Part shown: positions 7,556 to 15,498 of the stretch, piece after piece
Numbering within the stretch: the stretch's first letter is position 1
Layout of the letters: the number at the start of each line of letters is the position of its first letter
NCBI RefSeq assembly: GCF_008000995.1
Contig: NZ_CP042828.1
Span: 4,826,882-4,890,881 of the forward strand
Source of the DNA: Ruania zhangjianzhongii
GTDB taxonomy: Bacteria; Actinomycetota; Actinomycetes; Actinomycetales; Beutenbergiaceae
DNA: 64,000 nt
Direction: 5' to 3'
Notes under the pieces: generated by a model
Told to the model about the DNA's origin: nothing
Seen by the model: only the letters and a program-made list of their open reading frames with translations
Databases searched by the model: none
Made by a program: the position numbers and the translations under genes

Positions 7556-8779
7556 ATGGCGGTCAGCTTCCGCTATGCCACCCGCACTGACCTCGGCACT
7601 GTCCGGACGAACAATGAAGACTCCGCGTTGGCCAGCCCGCAGTTGCTGGTCCTCGCCGACGGGATGGGCGGGCACGCAGCCGGTGAGGTGGCCTCCGCCG
7701 TAGCGTTGCGTGTGTTCGCCGAGGTGGACCAGAGTGGCGAGCACGCTTTGGCTGAGGAGTTCCTCCGCGCCGGCCGACGCGCCCGCCGCGCACTGTTCGC
7801 CATGTCCGATGCGGACCCGGTGCTGGAGTCGATGGGTACCACGCTGCTGGTGGTCGGCTCCGACGGCGACCGGGTCAGTGTGGGGCATATCGGCGACTCT
7901 CGGGTGTACGCGCTCCGGGACGGCTCGCTGTACCAGATCACCACCGACCACACCCATGTGCAACGACTGATCGACAACGGCGAGCTCACCGTGGAGCGAG
8001 CCCGCACCCATCCGTATCGGTCGATGCTGTTGAAGTCGCTGGACGACCAGCCGGGCGGCCCCGACCTGGACATCATCGACGCCGAGGTGCAGCCAGGGGA
8101 CCGGGTGCTGCTCTGCTCGGACGGACTCTCGGACTACCTGGGCGCCGAGGCGATCGGCACTGCGCTGATCGCCGAGGACCGCGAGCAGGCGGCGGCCGCC
8201 CTGATCGAAGCGGCGCTGGCCGTCGGCACCCGGGACAACGTGACAGTGGTGGTAGCGGACGTGGTCGCCGACCTCGACGACGCCGGTGCGGACACCACCG
8301 AACCGGGCGGAGTGCGGTCCGCGATCACCGAGGCCGCTGGCACCAGCCCGAACCGGCTGGCGGCTTCGGCACCGGTCGTCGTCGGCGCCGCCGTGGATGG
8401 CGTGACCCTGTCCGCAGAGGCGGCTGAAGCGCTGCACGCCTGCCTGCCGGACGTCCCGTTCGATGCCGCCGCACCGATGGCCGGGGCACGCCTGTGCCCC
8501 CCTGAGGCGGCGCCGGACGAGACGGAACACACCCCCGATACGGCAGGCCCGCCCCAGGACAAGACGACGCAGCAGCACGAGGAGGCTGCGCCGTCGCCAG
8601 CGGGACGTTCCGCCGAGACTCCCGGCCCGGAACCCACCGCGGGCCCTACCGACCCACCCCGGGCTGTCGACCCCGACACCGTTCCGGTGCCCACCGGGCC
8701 CACCAGCACCCTGCCCGGGATCCTGGCGGCAGCCGGCGTGGCGGCCCTGGTGGTGCTGCTGTACCTGGTGCTCGGCTGA
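7556..8779 (+). CDS. PP2C-type Ser/Thr protein phosphatase with C-terminal TM anchor
   Basis: Mn/Mg-dependent phosphatase that reverses Ser/Thr kinase signalling (PstP-like). The catalytic domain is residues 1-235: RTNNEDSAL, LADGMGGHAAGEVAS (metal Asp), GHIGDSRVYALRDG, LCSDGLSDYL (metal Asp) and TRDNVTVVV, all intact. A long Ala/Pro/Glu-rich disordered region (about 240-380) follows, then a single TM helix (LAAAGVAALVVLLYLVL) at the very end. It is thus membrane-tethered by its C-terminus with the catalytic domain inside. Start 7556 is chosen for the domain boundary. TAAGGT at 7496-7501 is a possible -10. Confidence 0.93.
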   Translation: MAVSFRYATRTDLGTVRTNNEDSALASPQLLVLADGMGGHAAGEVASAVALRVFAEVDQSGEHALAEEFLRAGRRARRALFAMSDADPVLESMGTTLLVVGSDGDRVSVGHIGDSRVYALRDGSLYQITTDHTHVQRLIDNGELTVERARTHPYRSMLLKSLDDQPGGPDLDIIDAEVQPGDRVLLCSDGLSDYLGAEAIGTALIAEDREQAAAALIEAALAVGTRDNVTVVVADVVADLDDAGADTTEPGGVRSAITEAAGTSPNRLAASAPVVVGAAVDGVTLSAEAAEALHACLPDVPFDAAAPMAGARLCPPEAAPDETEHTPDTAGPPQDKTTQQHEEAAPSPAGRSAETPGPEPTAGPTDPPRAVDPDTVPVPTGPTSTLPGILAAAGVAALVVLLYLVLG

Positions 8780-8824
8780 TTCTCCCGACCTGAGCCGCGC
8801 CTCCCCCGTCGGTGGGCGAACCAG

Positions 8825-10012
8825 TCAGCCCGCGATCGTTCGGTTCCGGCCGACCAGTGGGCCCAGTGCCGCGGTGACGAGTCCGACCGCGGCGATCAGC
8901 AGCGGCACAGCGGACGGTCCGAGACTATGCAGCACCCCGGCGACCAGGAGCCCGGTCGCGGCGATCGCGTAGCCCAGCGACTGGGCCATCGCGGACAGTC
9001 GCGGCGCAGTGTGCAGATCACCCGCACGCACCGCGATCAGGGTCAGCGAGACGACGAAGGAGAGGCCGGTGCCCAGGCCGATCACGCACATCCACACCAG
9101 GGCCGCGCCGGGGAACAGCACCAGCGCGAGAGACCCGGCCACCATGAACACTCCGGGCAGGGTGGCGGTGACCCGTTCGTCCCGGCCGACTCGCATCAGC
9201 ACCGGGGCTGCGAGATTGCCACCGATGGCGAAGACCTGGAGCACGAACATGTGCCAGCCGGAGGCCACATCGGTGAAGCCGAGCTCTTGCTCCACGGTGG
9301 GCAACCAGGTGAGCGAGATGTAGAACGCACCGGACTGCACCCCCATGTAGGCGGAGAGCAGCCAGGCGTCCCGGTTGCGCCAGAGCGCGCCGGGCCCGGT
9401 GGTGGGCGGATTCGACCGCGCGGCGCGGGCATCGGCGCGCACCGAACGGCTGCGCGGCACCCAGACGGCGAGCGCGAGCACGGTCAGCACCGCCCACCCG
9501 CCGAGGGAGAGGCGCCAGCTCAGCGTGCTCGCAGCGGCGAGCGGCACGGCGAACGCGGCGGCAAGACCGGCGAAGATCCCCAGCACCGCCACGTAGATCC
9601 CGGTGACCAGCGGGGTGGCGGTGGGGAAGTCTCGCTTCACGATCACCGGGACGATCACGTTCCCCACGGCGACCGCCGCCCCGATCAGCACGGTGCCCGC
9701 CCAGAGGTTCGCCTCCGGCCCCGGCCAGGACCGCAGCACTGTCGCCAGGGCGAGCACGCTCAGCGCGAGCACTGCCGTACGTTCCACGCCGAAGCGCCGG
9801 ACCAGGTGGCCGACGATGCTGGACACGAGCGCGAACACCGCGACCGGAAGCGCCCCGAGCAGCCCCATCGCGAAGGGGCTGAGCGTGAGGTCCCCGCCCA
9901 GCACCGGCAGTACCGGTCCTACGGCGGTGATCGCCGGGCGCAGGTTCACCGCGATCACCACGATGCTCAGCAACGCCCACCCGCGCGCGGGAGCGTCGTG
10001 GCTGGGCGTCAT
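8825..10012 (-). CDS. MFS transporter, CynX/NimT-like
   Basis: Twelve-helix major facilitator of 395 residues. The first helix carries NLRPAITAVGPVL, a signature of the CynX (cyanate)/NimT (2-nitroimidazole) branch, and the A-like loop motif GHLVRRFGVERT is present. The substrate is unknown. It ends 46 bp from the convergent PP2C gene; no strong terminator hairpin is visible between them. It is preceded on the same strand by the LssY_C gene with a 79-bp gap. Confidence 0.88.
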   Translation of the reverse strand: MTPSHDAPARGWALLSIVVIAVNLRPAITAVGPVLPVLGGDLTLSPFAMGLLGALPVAVFALVSSIVGHLVRRFGVERTAVLALSVLALATVLRSWPGPEANLWAGTVLIGAAVAVGNVIVPVIVKRDFPTATPLVTGIYVAVLGIFAGLAAAFAVPLAAASTLSWRLSLGGWAVLTVLALAVWVPRSRSVRADARAARSNPPTTGPGALWRNRDAWLLSAYMGVQSGAFYISLTWLPTVEQELGFTDVASGWHMFVLQVFAIGGNLAAPVLMRVGRDERVTATLPGVFMVAGSLALVLFPGAALVWMCVIGLGTGLSFVVSLTLIAVRAGDLHTAPRLSAMAQSLGYAIAATGLLVAGVLHSLGPSAVPLLIAAVGLVTAALGPLVGRNRTIAG

Positions 10013-10091
10013 GGCCGCAGCCTACGGCGCACCCGGCGCACTGATCGGATCGGTCTAGCCAGCGGGACGTCCACGCCGCGGCCGGCACCGG

Positions 10092-11447
10092 CTACGAGCT
10101 CGGCCGCTGCCCGGTGGCCGACTGCCGGGTCGTGGTGAACAGCCGCGCGGTGTCCCCAGAGAGCGCGAGCATCACCAGGATCTCCAGCGCCGAACCGAAC
10201 ACCTGCGTGGCCAGCGTGCTCTCCGGAGCACCGGTGATCCACAGCACCACGTACACGCTGACACTGATCGCACTGAGAGTGAGGGCGAGCATCCGTGCCC
10301 GGTTCGAGCGGCGGAAGATCAGTGCGGCGAGAACCAGATAGGCGAGCAGGTACGCCACCAGCACGGACCGCACCAGCACGGTCATCACATCCGCCGGTAG
10401 TCCGGCCTGCAGCAGCGGCGCCACCACCTGCAGATCGCTGAGGCTGGCGGTGCTCAGTCCGGCCAGCCAGGCCAGCGAGACCACACCGATGGCCACCCGG
10501 ACCGCCATCAGCAGCAGACCGAAAGCCACGGTCAGTGGCACGGCGCGCCGGTGCCGGCCCTCGGCGTCGTCGCCGGCGATGACCTCTCGGACCTCCGCCG
10601 ACGGCGGCCGGGTCCGCCGCAGGTCCACGATCGGCAGGTCGCCATCGGTGCGGATAGCGTCACCGCCGCCGTTGTGGTGGTGGTAGCCGGTGGAGAAGTT
10701 GCGCAGGTGCCGCACCGCGATACCCCGGTTCTCGGCGGAGGTCAGCGTCTCGAGCACATGGTCCCGTTCGGCGTCGATATCGGCATCGATCCGGTGGGTG
10801 ATCTGCAGGGTGAAGCGGGACAGGCCCACCGAGGTGTCGTAGGTGCCGGCGGCGAGCCAGTCCACTTTCTTGCCACCGGGCAGCCGCCAGCCCTCCGGGC
10901 ACCGCCAGAAGCGCACGTGGTGCCGCTTGGCGGGGTTCCCGGCCACTTCTTGTTGGTAGGTGAACGCCTGCCGCTGCTTGAACACGAACAGCGGACTGAC
11001 CGGTGCGTCCGGGTAGCTGCGCCGCAGCAGGGTGGCCATCACCATCCGGCGGCTGGACTCGAGGTTGATCTCGTCGGCACGGTGCCAGCCGGCCCGGAGC
11101 ATCGCCGTGTGCAGCTGCTCGACGTCACCGCGAAAGCCCAGGTTCACCGGATCCCCGAGCAGGCCCTCACGGGTGCGGGAGCGGCCGATGAAGTAGTTCG
11201 GGACGTACACCCGGGTGAGCAGCGCGTGCAGTCGGGGCAGCAGCAGGTAGGTGACGATCACCCAGAACGGGATGAACGCCCACAGGTGCCGCCAGCCCGC
11301 GGTGACGAGCTGGTGGACGAGCAGGAACGCGAGCCAGCCGGAGGCGATCGTTGCCAGCACGAAGAACACCTGGTCGGCGAACCGGACCGGGTTCTCGTGC
11401 ACCACCTCGACGGCAGCCTGCGCGCGCTCGGTGAGCGTACGGGCCAT
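10092..11447 (-). CDS. LssY C-terminal-domain membrane protein
   Basis: Protein of 451 residues. Two N-terminal TM helices (about 28-70) are followed by a soluble LssY_C domain (about 80-285). That domain has the hallmark elements GDVEQLHTAMLRAGWHRAD, VFKQRQAFTYQQ, KRHHVRFWRCPEGW, WLAAGTYD and ITHRIDADIDAERDHV. Four TM helices (about 330-440) close the protein. In other bacteria LssY_C is attached to PAP2 phosphatases; function is unclear. The ATG at 11447 lies six bases after TACGGT (leaderless); the upstream in-frame extension to 11756 overlaps the divergent YjbR gene and is not used. Confidence 0.85.
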   Translation of the reverse strand: MARTLTERAQAAVEVVHENPVRFADQVFFVLATIASGWLAFLLVHQLVTAGWRHLWAFIPFWVIVTYLLLPRLHALLTRVYVPNYFIGRSRTREGLLGDPVNLGFRGDVEQLHTAMLRAGWHRADEINLESSRRMVMATLLRRSYPDAPVSPLFVFKQRQAFTYQQEVAGNPAKRHHVRFWRCPEGWRLPGGKKVDWLAAGTYDTSVGLSRFTLQITHRIDADIDAERDHVLETLTSAENRGIAVRHLRNFSTGYHHHNGGGDAIRTDGDLPIVDLRRTRPPSAEVREVIAGDDAEGRHRRAVPLTVAFGLLLMAVRVAIGVVSLAWLAGLSTASLSDLQVVAPLLQAGLPADVMTVLVRSVLVAYLLAYLVLAALIFRRSNRARMLALTLSAISVSVYVVLWITGAPESTLATQVFGSALEILVMLALSGDTARLFTTTRQSATGQRPSS

Positions 11448-11453
11448 GCCTCT

Positions 11454-11459
11454 ACCGTA
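11454..11459 (-). promoter_or_regulatory. Leaderless -10 box of the LssY_C gene
   Basis: The minus strand reads TACGGT, six bases, then ATG at 11447. It decides the start of this gene. Confidence 0.55.
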
Positions 11460-11510
11460 ACCTCCGGACCCCAGCAGACCGAGCATAGTTTTTGGCATGA
11501 TGGGGCGCCT

Positions 11511-11963
11511 ATGGCGCATCCGATGATGTACGACGACGGCGACCCGTACCTGGCCCGGGTCCGTCAGGTCGCTCTGGCGTTCCCGGAGACGGTCGAGAAG
11601 GTGGCGCACGGGCGGCCCACCTTCCGTTCGCAGAAAGTGTTCGTGGTCTACGGCGGCGGGACAAAAGGCCCAGCGAGCACCCGCCAGCGGTACGACCACT
11701 CCCTCCTGCTGTTTCCGGACGCCGGGGAGAAACCGGCGCTGGAGGAGGACCCGCACTACTTCCTGCCGGCGTACTACGGTCCGTACGGGTGGATCGGCTG
11801 GGATCTCGCTGCCGGCGGCGACGCACCGCAGCAGGTGGACTGGGCGGAGGTGTTCGAGCTGGTGGACGCCTCCTACCGCGCGTTGAGCAGCCCGGACCAG
11901 GTGCGCCGGCTCGACGAGAGTGACCTCACGCCGTCGGACTTCGCTCAGCCGCCACCGGGCTGA
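11511..11963 (+). CDS. MmcQ/YjbR family protein
   Basis: A 150-residue single-domain protein of the MmcQ/YjbR fold (DUF661), small cytosolic proteins with a CyaY-like fold whose role is not settled. Visible: VRQVALAFPETVEKVAHGRPTFR (family N-terminal motif with GRPTF) and DPHYFLPAYYGPYGWIGWDL. The ATG has no ribosome-binding site; CATGAT nine bases upstream could be the -10 of a leaderless or near-leaderless message. Its 3' end overlaps the convergent response-regulator gene by 19 bp. Confidence 0.85.
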   Translation: MAHPMMYDDGDPYLARVRQVALAFPETVEKVAHGRPTFRSQKVFVVYGGGTKGPASTRQRYDHSLLLFPDAGEKPALEEDPHYFLPAYYGPYGWIGWDLAAGGDAPQQVDWAEVFELVDASYRALSSPDQVRRLDESDLTPSDFAQPPPG

Positions 11964-12601
11964 ACCAGCCCGGACTCATAGGCGAGCACGACCGCCTGAG
12001 CACGGTCCCGCAGCTCGAGCTTGCCGAGGACGGCGCTCACATGGCCTTTGATGGTCTGCTCGGCCAGGTTCAGGTACGTGGCGATCTCGCGATTCGACAA
12101 CCCCGTCGCCACCAGCTCCAGCACGTCGGACTCCCGGCGGGTGAGCTGGTCCAGCTCTGCCGGTACCTGGGGCCGCTCCGGGCGGCGCACCAGATCGGCC
12201 ACCAGCCGCTTCAGCACTGCCGGAGCGAGCAGGGCCTCCCCTCGCGCCACGGTCAGCACCGCTTCGGTCAGCTCCTCGGCGCGGGCATCTTTGAGCAGGA
12301 AGCCGGACGCTCCCGCCCGCAACGCCTGCAGCACGTACTCGTCCAAGTTGAACGTGGTCAGCACCAGCACGCGGGCGTCGGTGTCGGAGACGATCTGCTC
12401 AGTGGCGGCGATGCCGTCCATCCCGGGCATCCGGATGTCCATCAGCACGACGTCCGGCCGGTGTTCTCGGGCAGCAAGGACGGCGGCGTTCCCGTCCGCG
12501 GCTTCGCCCACCACGTGCAGTCCGGGCTGGGCGCTCAGCAGAGCGGAGAATCCGGCGCGCACCATCGACTGGTCGTCGACCACCAGGATGCTGGTACTCA
12601 C
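11945..12601 (-). CDS. NarL/FixJ-type response regulator
   Basis: 218 residues. The receiver domain (1-120) has the acidic pair DD9-10, the phospho-acceptor Asp in VVLMDIRMPGMDG (about 54), the switch Thr in LTTFN and the Lys in LLKDA. A LuxR-type HTH follows (about 150-210: LTRRESDVLELVATGLSN, TIKGHVSAVLGKL). It overlaps its sensor kinase gene by ATGA (12598-12601), so the pair is translationally coupled. The regulon is unknown. Confidence 0.95.
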   Translation of the reverse strand: MSTSILVVDDQSMVRAGFSALLSAQPGLHVVGEAADGNAAVLAAREHRPDVVLMDIRMPGMDGIAATEQIVSDTDARVLVLTTFNLDEYVLQALRAGASGFLLKDARAEELTEAVLTVARGEALLAPAVLKRLVADLVRRPERPQVPAELDQLTRRESDVLELVATGLSNREIATYLNLAEQTIKGHVSAVLGKLELRDRAQAVVLAYESGLVQPGGG

Positions 12602-13857
12602 TGCTGCGTCCTCATCGGCAATCGTGCTTCCACCCGGAATACCCTGCCATCACTGGTGAGGGTCAACGACCCACCAGCAGCACGCGCCTGTTCGGCCAGA
12701 CCACGCAGACCGTGCCCCTCGGCGCGGGGCTGTCCGGTGACTGCGTTGTGTACCTGGACGTGCAGGAACTCCTGCCCGGAGACGGTCTGCTCGGCCACGG
12801 TGACGTGGACGTCCTGGTCGGGAGCGTGTCGGCGGGCGTTGCTCAACGACTCCTGGATCACCCGGTAGGCGGCGATCCCGCATCGTGCCGGCAGCTCAGG
12901 CAACGGGTCCGGCAGGTCCTCGTGCACGGTGGTGCCGGCACCACGGGCCGCCACGATCAGAGCCGGCACCTGCGCCAGACCGGGCTGCGGGGCGAGCGGT
13001 GCCCCGCCGTCGTGGAGCACGGTCAACACCCCGCGCACCTCCTGCAGTGCCGTGCGCGCCTCCTCGGCGAGATCGCGGAACTCGGTGCGGGCGGGTGGGT
13101 CCAGCCCGGTGAGTCGGTAGGAGGCAGTATCGGCCCGCACCACGATCAGCGACATGTGGTGGGCGACGACGTCATGCAGGTCCCGGGCGATCCTCGCCCG
13201 CTCTTGAGCCAGGAGCTCCCGGTCGCGCGCGCTGCGCGCCTCAGCGCGCGCTTCGTCTGCGCTCAGCAGGGCGGCATCGGCCCGGGCTTGCTCGGCACGC
13301 TTGCTTCGGGAAGCGTCGATGCTGAGGGTGAGGAGCACGACCAGCAGCGGCCAGACGATGCGGTCCAGACCGTGCGGGCCGACCAGGAGCAGCACCAGTG
13401 CGTACCCGGCTGCGACCCGGCGGGGCAGCGCCGGCGCCCGGACCAGGAGTACTGCCGTGCTCCCCACCAGTGCACTGGCCGACCAGATGCTCGGATCGGC
13501 CAGCGGCAGCCCGGTGACCGCCGCAAGTGCGAGTGCCGCGTTCAGCGCCGCCGCCAACCACCAGCCGTAGCGTGGCCGCCAGCCGGTGAGCAGCCAGGCC
13601 GCTCCGGCCACGACCCACGCGATGTTCAGTACGGGCGGCTCGTTCGGCTGCTGCGTCACGACGGCGAGTCCGAGCGCGAGAAGAGCCGGGACAGCGCACA
13701 AGATCCGGGCCCACCAGGCCAACGGGCCCCAGTGCTCCACTCCGACGAACGGGGCCAGCGCCGCGCGAAGCAGGTCAGCTGACCACCGGCGGTTCCGCGA
13801 ACCTTCCTCGGCCCGGGTGCCCCGGTCGAGCACGGTCTCCTCTGGGCTGGTCACCAT
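12598..13857 (-). CDS. Sensor histidine kinase (HisKA_3/NarL-associated family)
   Basis: 419 residues. About five N-terminal TM helices (45-185) lack an extracellular sensor domain, so it belongs to the DesK-like intramembrane-sensing group. A short coiled coil follows, then the HisKA_3 box ERARIARDLHDVVAHHMSLI with the phospho-His near residue 228. The HATPase part (AAYRVIQESLSNARRHA as N box, GHGLRGLAEQARAAGG as G box) is intact. ATG 13857 and GTG 13854 are both possible; TAGGGT lies six bases before the GTG, which fits a leaderless start at 13854. Confidence 0.93.
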   Translation of the reverse strand: MVTSPEETVLDRGTRAEEGSRNRRWSADLLRAALAPFVGVEHWGPLAWWARILCAVPALLALGLAVVTQQPNEPPVLNIAWVVAGAAWLLTGWRPRYGWWLAAALNAALALAAVTGLPLADPSIWSASALVGSTAVLLVRAPALPRRVAAGYALVLLLVGPHGLDRIVWPLLVVLLTLSIDASRSKRAEQARADAALLSADEARAEARSARDRELLAQERARIARDLHDVVAHHMSLIVVRADTASYRLTGLDPPARTEFRDLAEEARTALQEVRGVLTVLHDGGAPLAPQPGLAQVPALIVAARGAGTTVHEDLPDPLPELPARCGIAAYRVIQESLSNARRHAPDQDVHVTVAEQTVSGQEFLHVQVHNAVTGQPRAEGHGLRGLAEQARAAGGSLTLTSDGRVFRVEARLPMRTQQ

Positions 13858-13860
13858 TCG

Positions 13861-13866
13861 ACCCTA
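13861..13866 (-). promoter_or_regulatory. -10 box of the two-component operon
   Basis: The minus strand reads TAGGGT, six bases, then GTG at 13854 (three bases to the ATG at 13857). Confidence 0.4.
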
Positions 13867-14028
13867 GAGCCGTCCGGCTCACGGCGTCTGCCACCGGAAG
13901 ATGGATCGTCGCCCCCTACTGCAGTAGGTGGTGGGCAGATACCGGCGTACCGGCCTGCCGGAGCAGCGCCCCGTTCGTACCGACGACGATTCAGCACACC
14001 GGCCGATCCGTCACCGTCGGGATGTTTT

Positions 14029-14034
14029 TAGCGT
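14029..14034 (+). promoter_or_regulatory. Leaderless -10 box of the PLA2/hydrolase fusion gene
   Basis: TAGCGT, seven bases, then GTG at 14042. The same hexamer and spacing occur before the genes at 20232 (minus) and 35219 (plus). Confidence 0.5.
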
Positions 14035-14041
14035 CGATCAG

Positions 14042-15493
14042 GTGCTGCACTCGATCCTTCGCCTGCTCCGTTCAGCCGCACTGGCACTCCTTCTGGTGGC
14101 GCTGCTGGTGAGCCTTCTGCCACTACGCGGGGTACTGCCCGATTCGGGGGTATCCCCGTGGCCGACACCGGCCCAGCTGACCCCGCTGCCACCTGGGGAC
14201 GACGCCCTCGGCTACCGACCGGCCGTGCGGGCGCATGCCGGCGGCATCGAGGCCTACCGAGCCGACGGCTCCTGCTCGACCCCCTGGCCGGCACCGGCGC
14301 CGTTCGGTCTGGAATCCGCCTGCCAGGTACACGATCTGGCCTACGACCGGCTCCGGGTGGCGCATCAGCGCGACGCCGGCACCCGGGTGGAACGGATGGC
14401 CGCCCGTCTGCGGGCGGACCTGGTGTTCACCCGCCGCAGCCACGAGCAGTGCGCGGCACAACGCCCGCTGGCACGGATTGCCTGCAGCGGGGTGGCGCAG
14501 GTGTTCGGCGCCGTCGTGCTGCTCAACTCCGCGCGGCAAGGATTCGGCGCGGCGCCGCCGGAGTCACCGGTGCGGCTGGGGCTGTGGGGACTGGCCCTGC
14601 TGATCGCCCTCGGCGGCGCACCGGCCCTCCGCCGGTGGAACAGCGCCGTCGGCAAGCATGAGCGCGAGTTCCTCGGACTGGCTCTGCCCCGCGCACAGCT
14701 GACCCGGATCTACGTCGGCGTACGGCACGGCTGGTCCCGTCGCGCCCGGCTCACCCACCTGGTCACCGAACTGGACCGCACCGGGGCGTTCCGCGGCCAG
14801 ACCGTGTGCCTGGTGATCACCACCGGTTCCGGCTGGGTGAACCCGTACGCCCTGTCCACCCTCGCCCAGACCGCTTCCGGGCCGCTGACCGTGGTGGCCC
14901 TGCAGTACTCCCGCCTGCCCAGCTGGGCGGTCCTGCTGCTGCGCCCCCGGCTGGCGACGCGCACTGCCAGCGCGGCGCTGCACGCCGTGGCCGACTACCG
15001 CGACGGACTGACCCAACGGCGCGCACCCACCGGCGCCGCCCCGCTCGTCGTGCACGGCGAGAGCCTGGGCGCAGGTGCCATCGCGACAGCGCTGGCCCGG
15101 ACGCCGACGCTGGCCAGACGGCTGGACGGCGGGGTACTGGTGAGCCCGCCCGGCAGCGTCGAGCTTGCGCCACCGGCGGGGATGGTACTGGTCCGGCACG
15201 CCGACGACGCCGTGGTGTGGTGTACCCCGGCACTGCTGTGGCGCGCGGTGCGCTGGCGGGTGGCTGCGGGCACCGATGACGTGCAGGTCCCGCCGCCGTG
15301 GCGGCGCTGGTGGCCGGTGACCACGTTCCTGACGGTACTGCGCGCGCTCCCGGCGGCCGGCGACCACCCTTTCGGCCACGGGCACCGCTACGGCGAGGAG
15401 CTCAGCGACGCCTGGGCCCGGGCCCTCCCACCGTCGGCACCCGCACCCCCGGACCACTTCTCGCCGGAGCTGAGGACTGGTGCGGCACAATAG
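14042..15493 (+). CDS. Phospholipase A2-like domain fused to alpha/beta-hydrolase (Abhydrolase_9/DUF2319)
   Basis: 483 residues from the leaderless GTG at 14042; an in-frame GTG at 13928 is possible but adds a charged segment without support. A hydrophobic N-terminal helix (about 7-30) exports or anchors the protein. Residues about 80-165 contain FGLESACQVHDLAYDRLR, the Cys-x-x-His-Asp centre of bacterial secreted phospholipase A2, with further Cys residues for disulfides. After a second hydrophobic helix comes an Abhydrolase_9 domain (about 225-480): LVITTGSGWVNPYAL, VALQYSRLPSW and the nucleophile elbow HGESLGAG. Both putative active sites look intact. Substrate inferred to be a lipid or ester; joining the two families is unusual. 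Confidence 0.75.
   Translation: MLHSILRLLRSAALALLLVALLVSLLPLRGVLPDSGVSPWPTPAQLTPLPPGDDALGYRPAVRAHAGGIEAYRADGSCSTPWPAPAPFGLESACQVHDLAYDRLRVAHQRDAGTRVERMAARLRADLVFTRRSHEQCAAQRPLARIACSGVAQVFGAVVLLNSARQGFGAAPPESPVRLGLWGLALLIALGGAPALRRWNSAVGKHEREFLGLALPRAQLTRIYVGVRHGWSRRARLTHLVTELDRTGAFRGQTVCLVITTGSGWVNPYALSTLAQTASGPLTVVALQYSRLPSWAVLLLRPRLATRTASAALHAVADYRDGLTQRRAPTGAAPLVVHGESLGAGAIATALARTPTLARRLDGGVLVSPPGSVELAPPAGMVLVRHADDAVVWCTPALLWRAVRWRVAAGTDDVQVPPPWRRWWPVTTFLTVLRALPAAGDHPFGHGHRYGEELSDAWARALPPSAPAPPDHFSPELRTGAAQ
15486..15491 (+). promoter_or_regulatory. Possible leaderless -10 box of the UbiB-like gene
   Basis: CACAAT, seven bases, then GTG at 15499. A weak match to TAnnnT, located inside the end of the upstream gene. 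Confidence 0.3.
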
Positions 15494-15498
15494 CTGGT

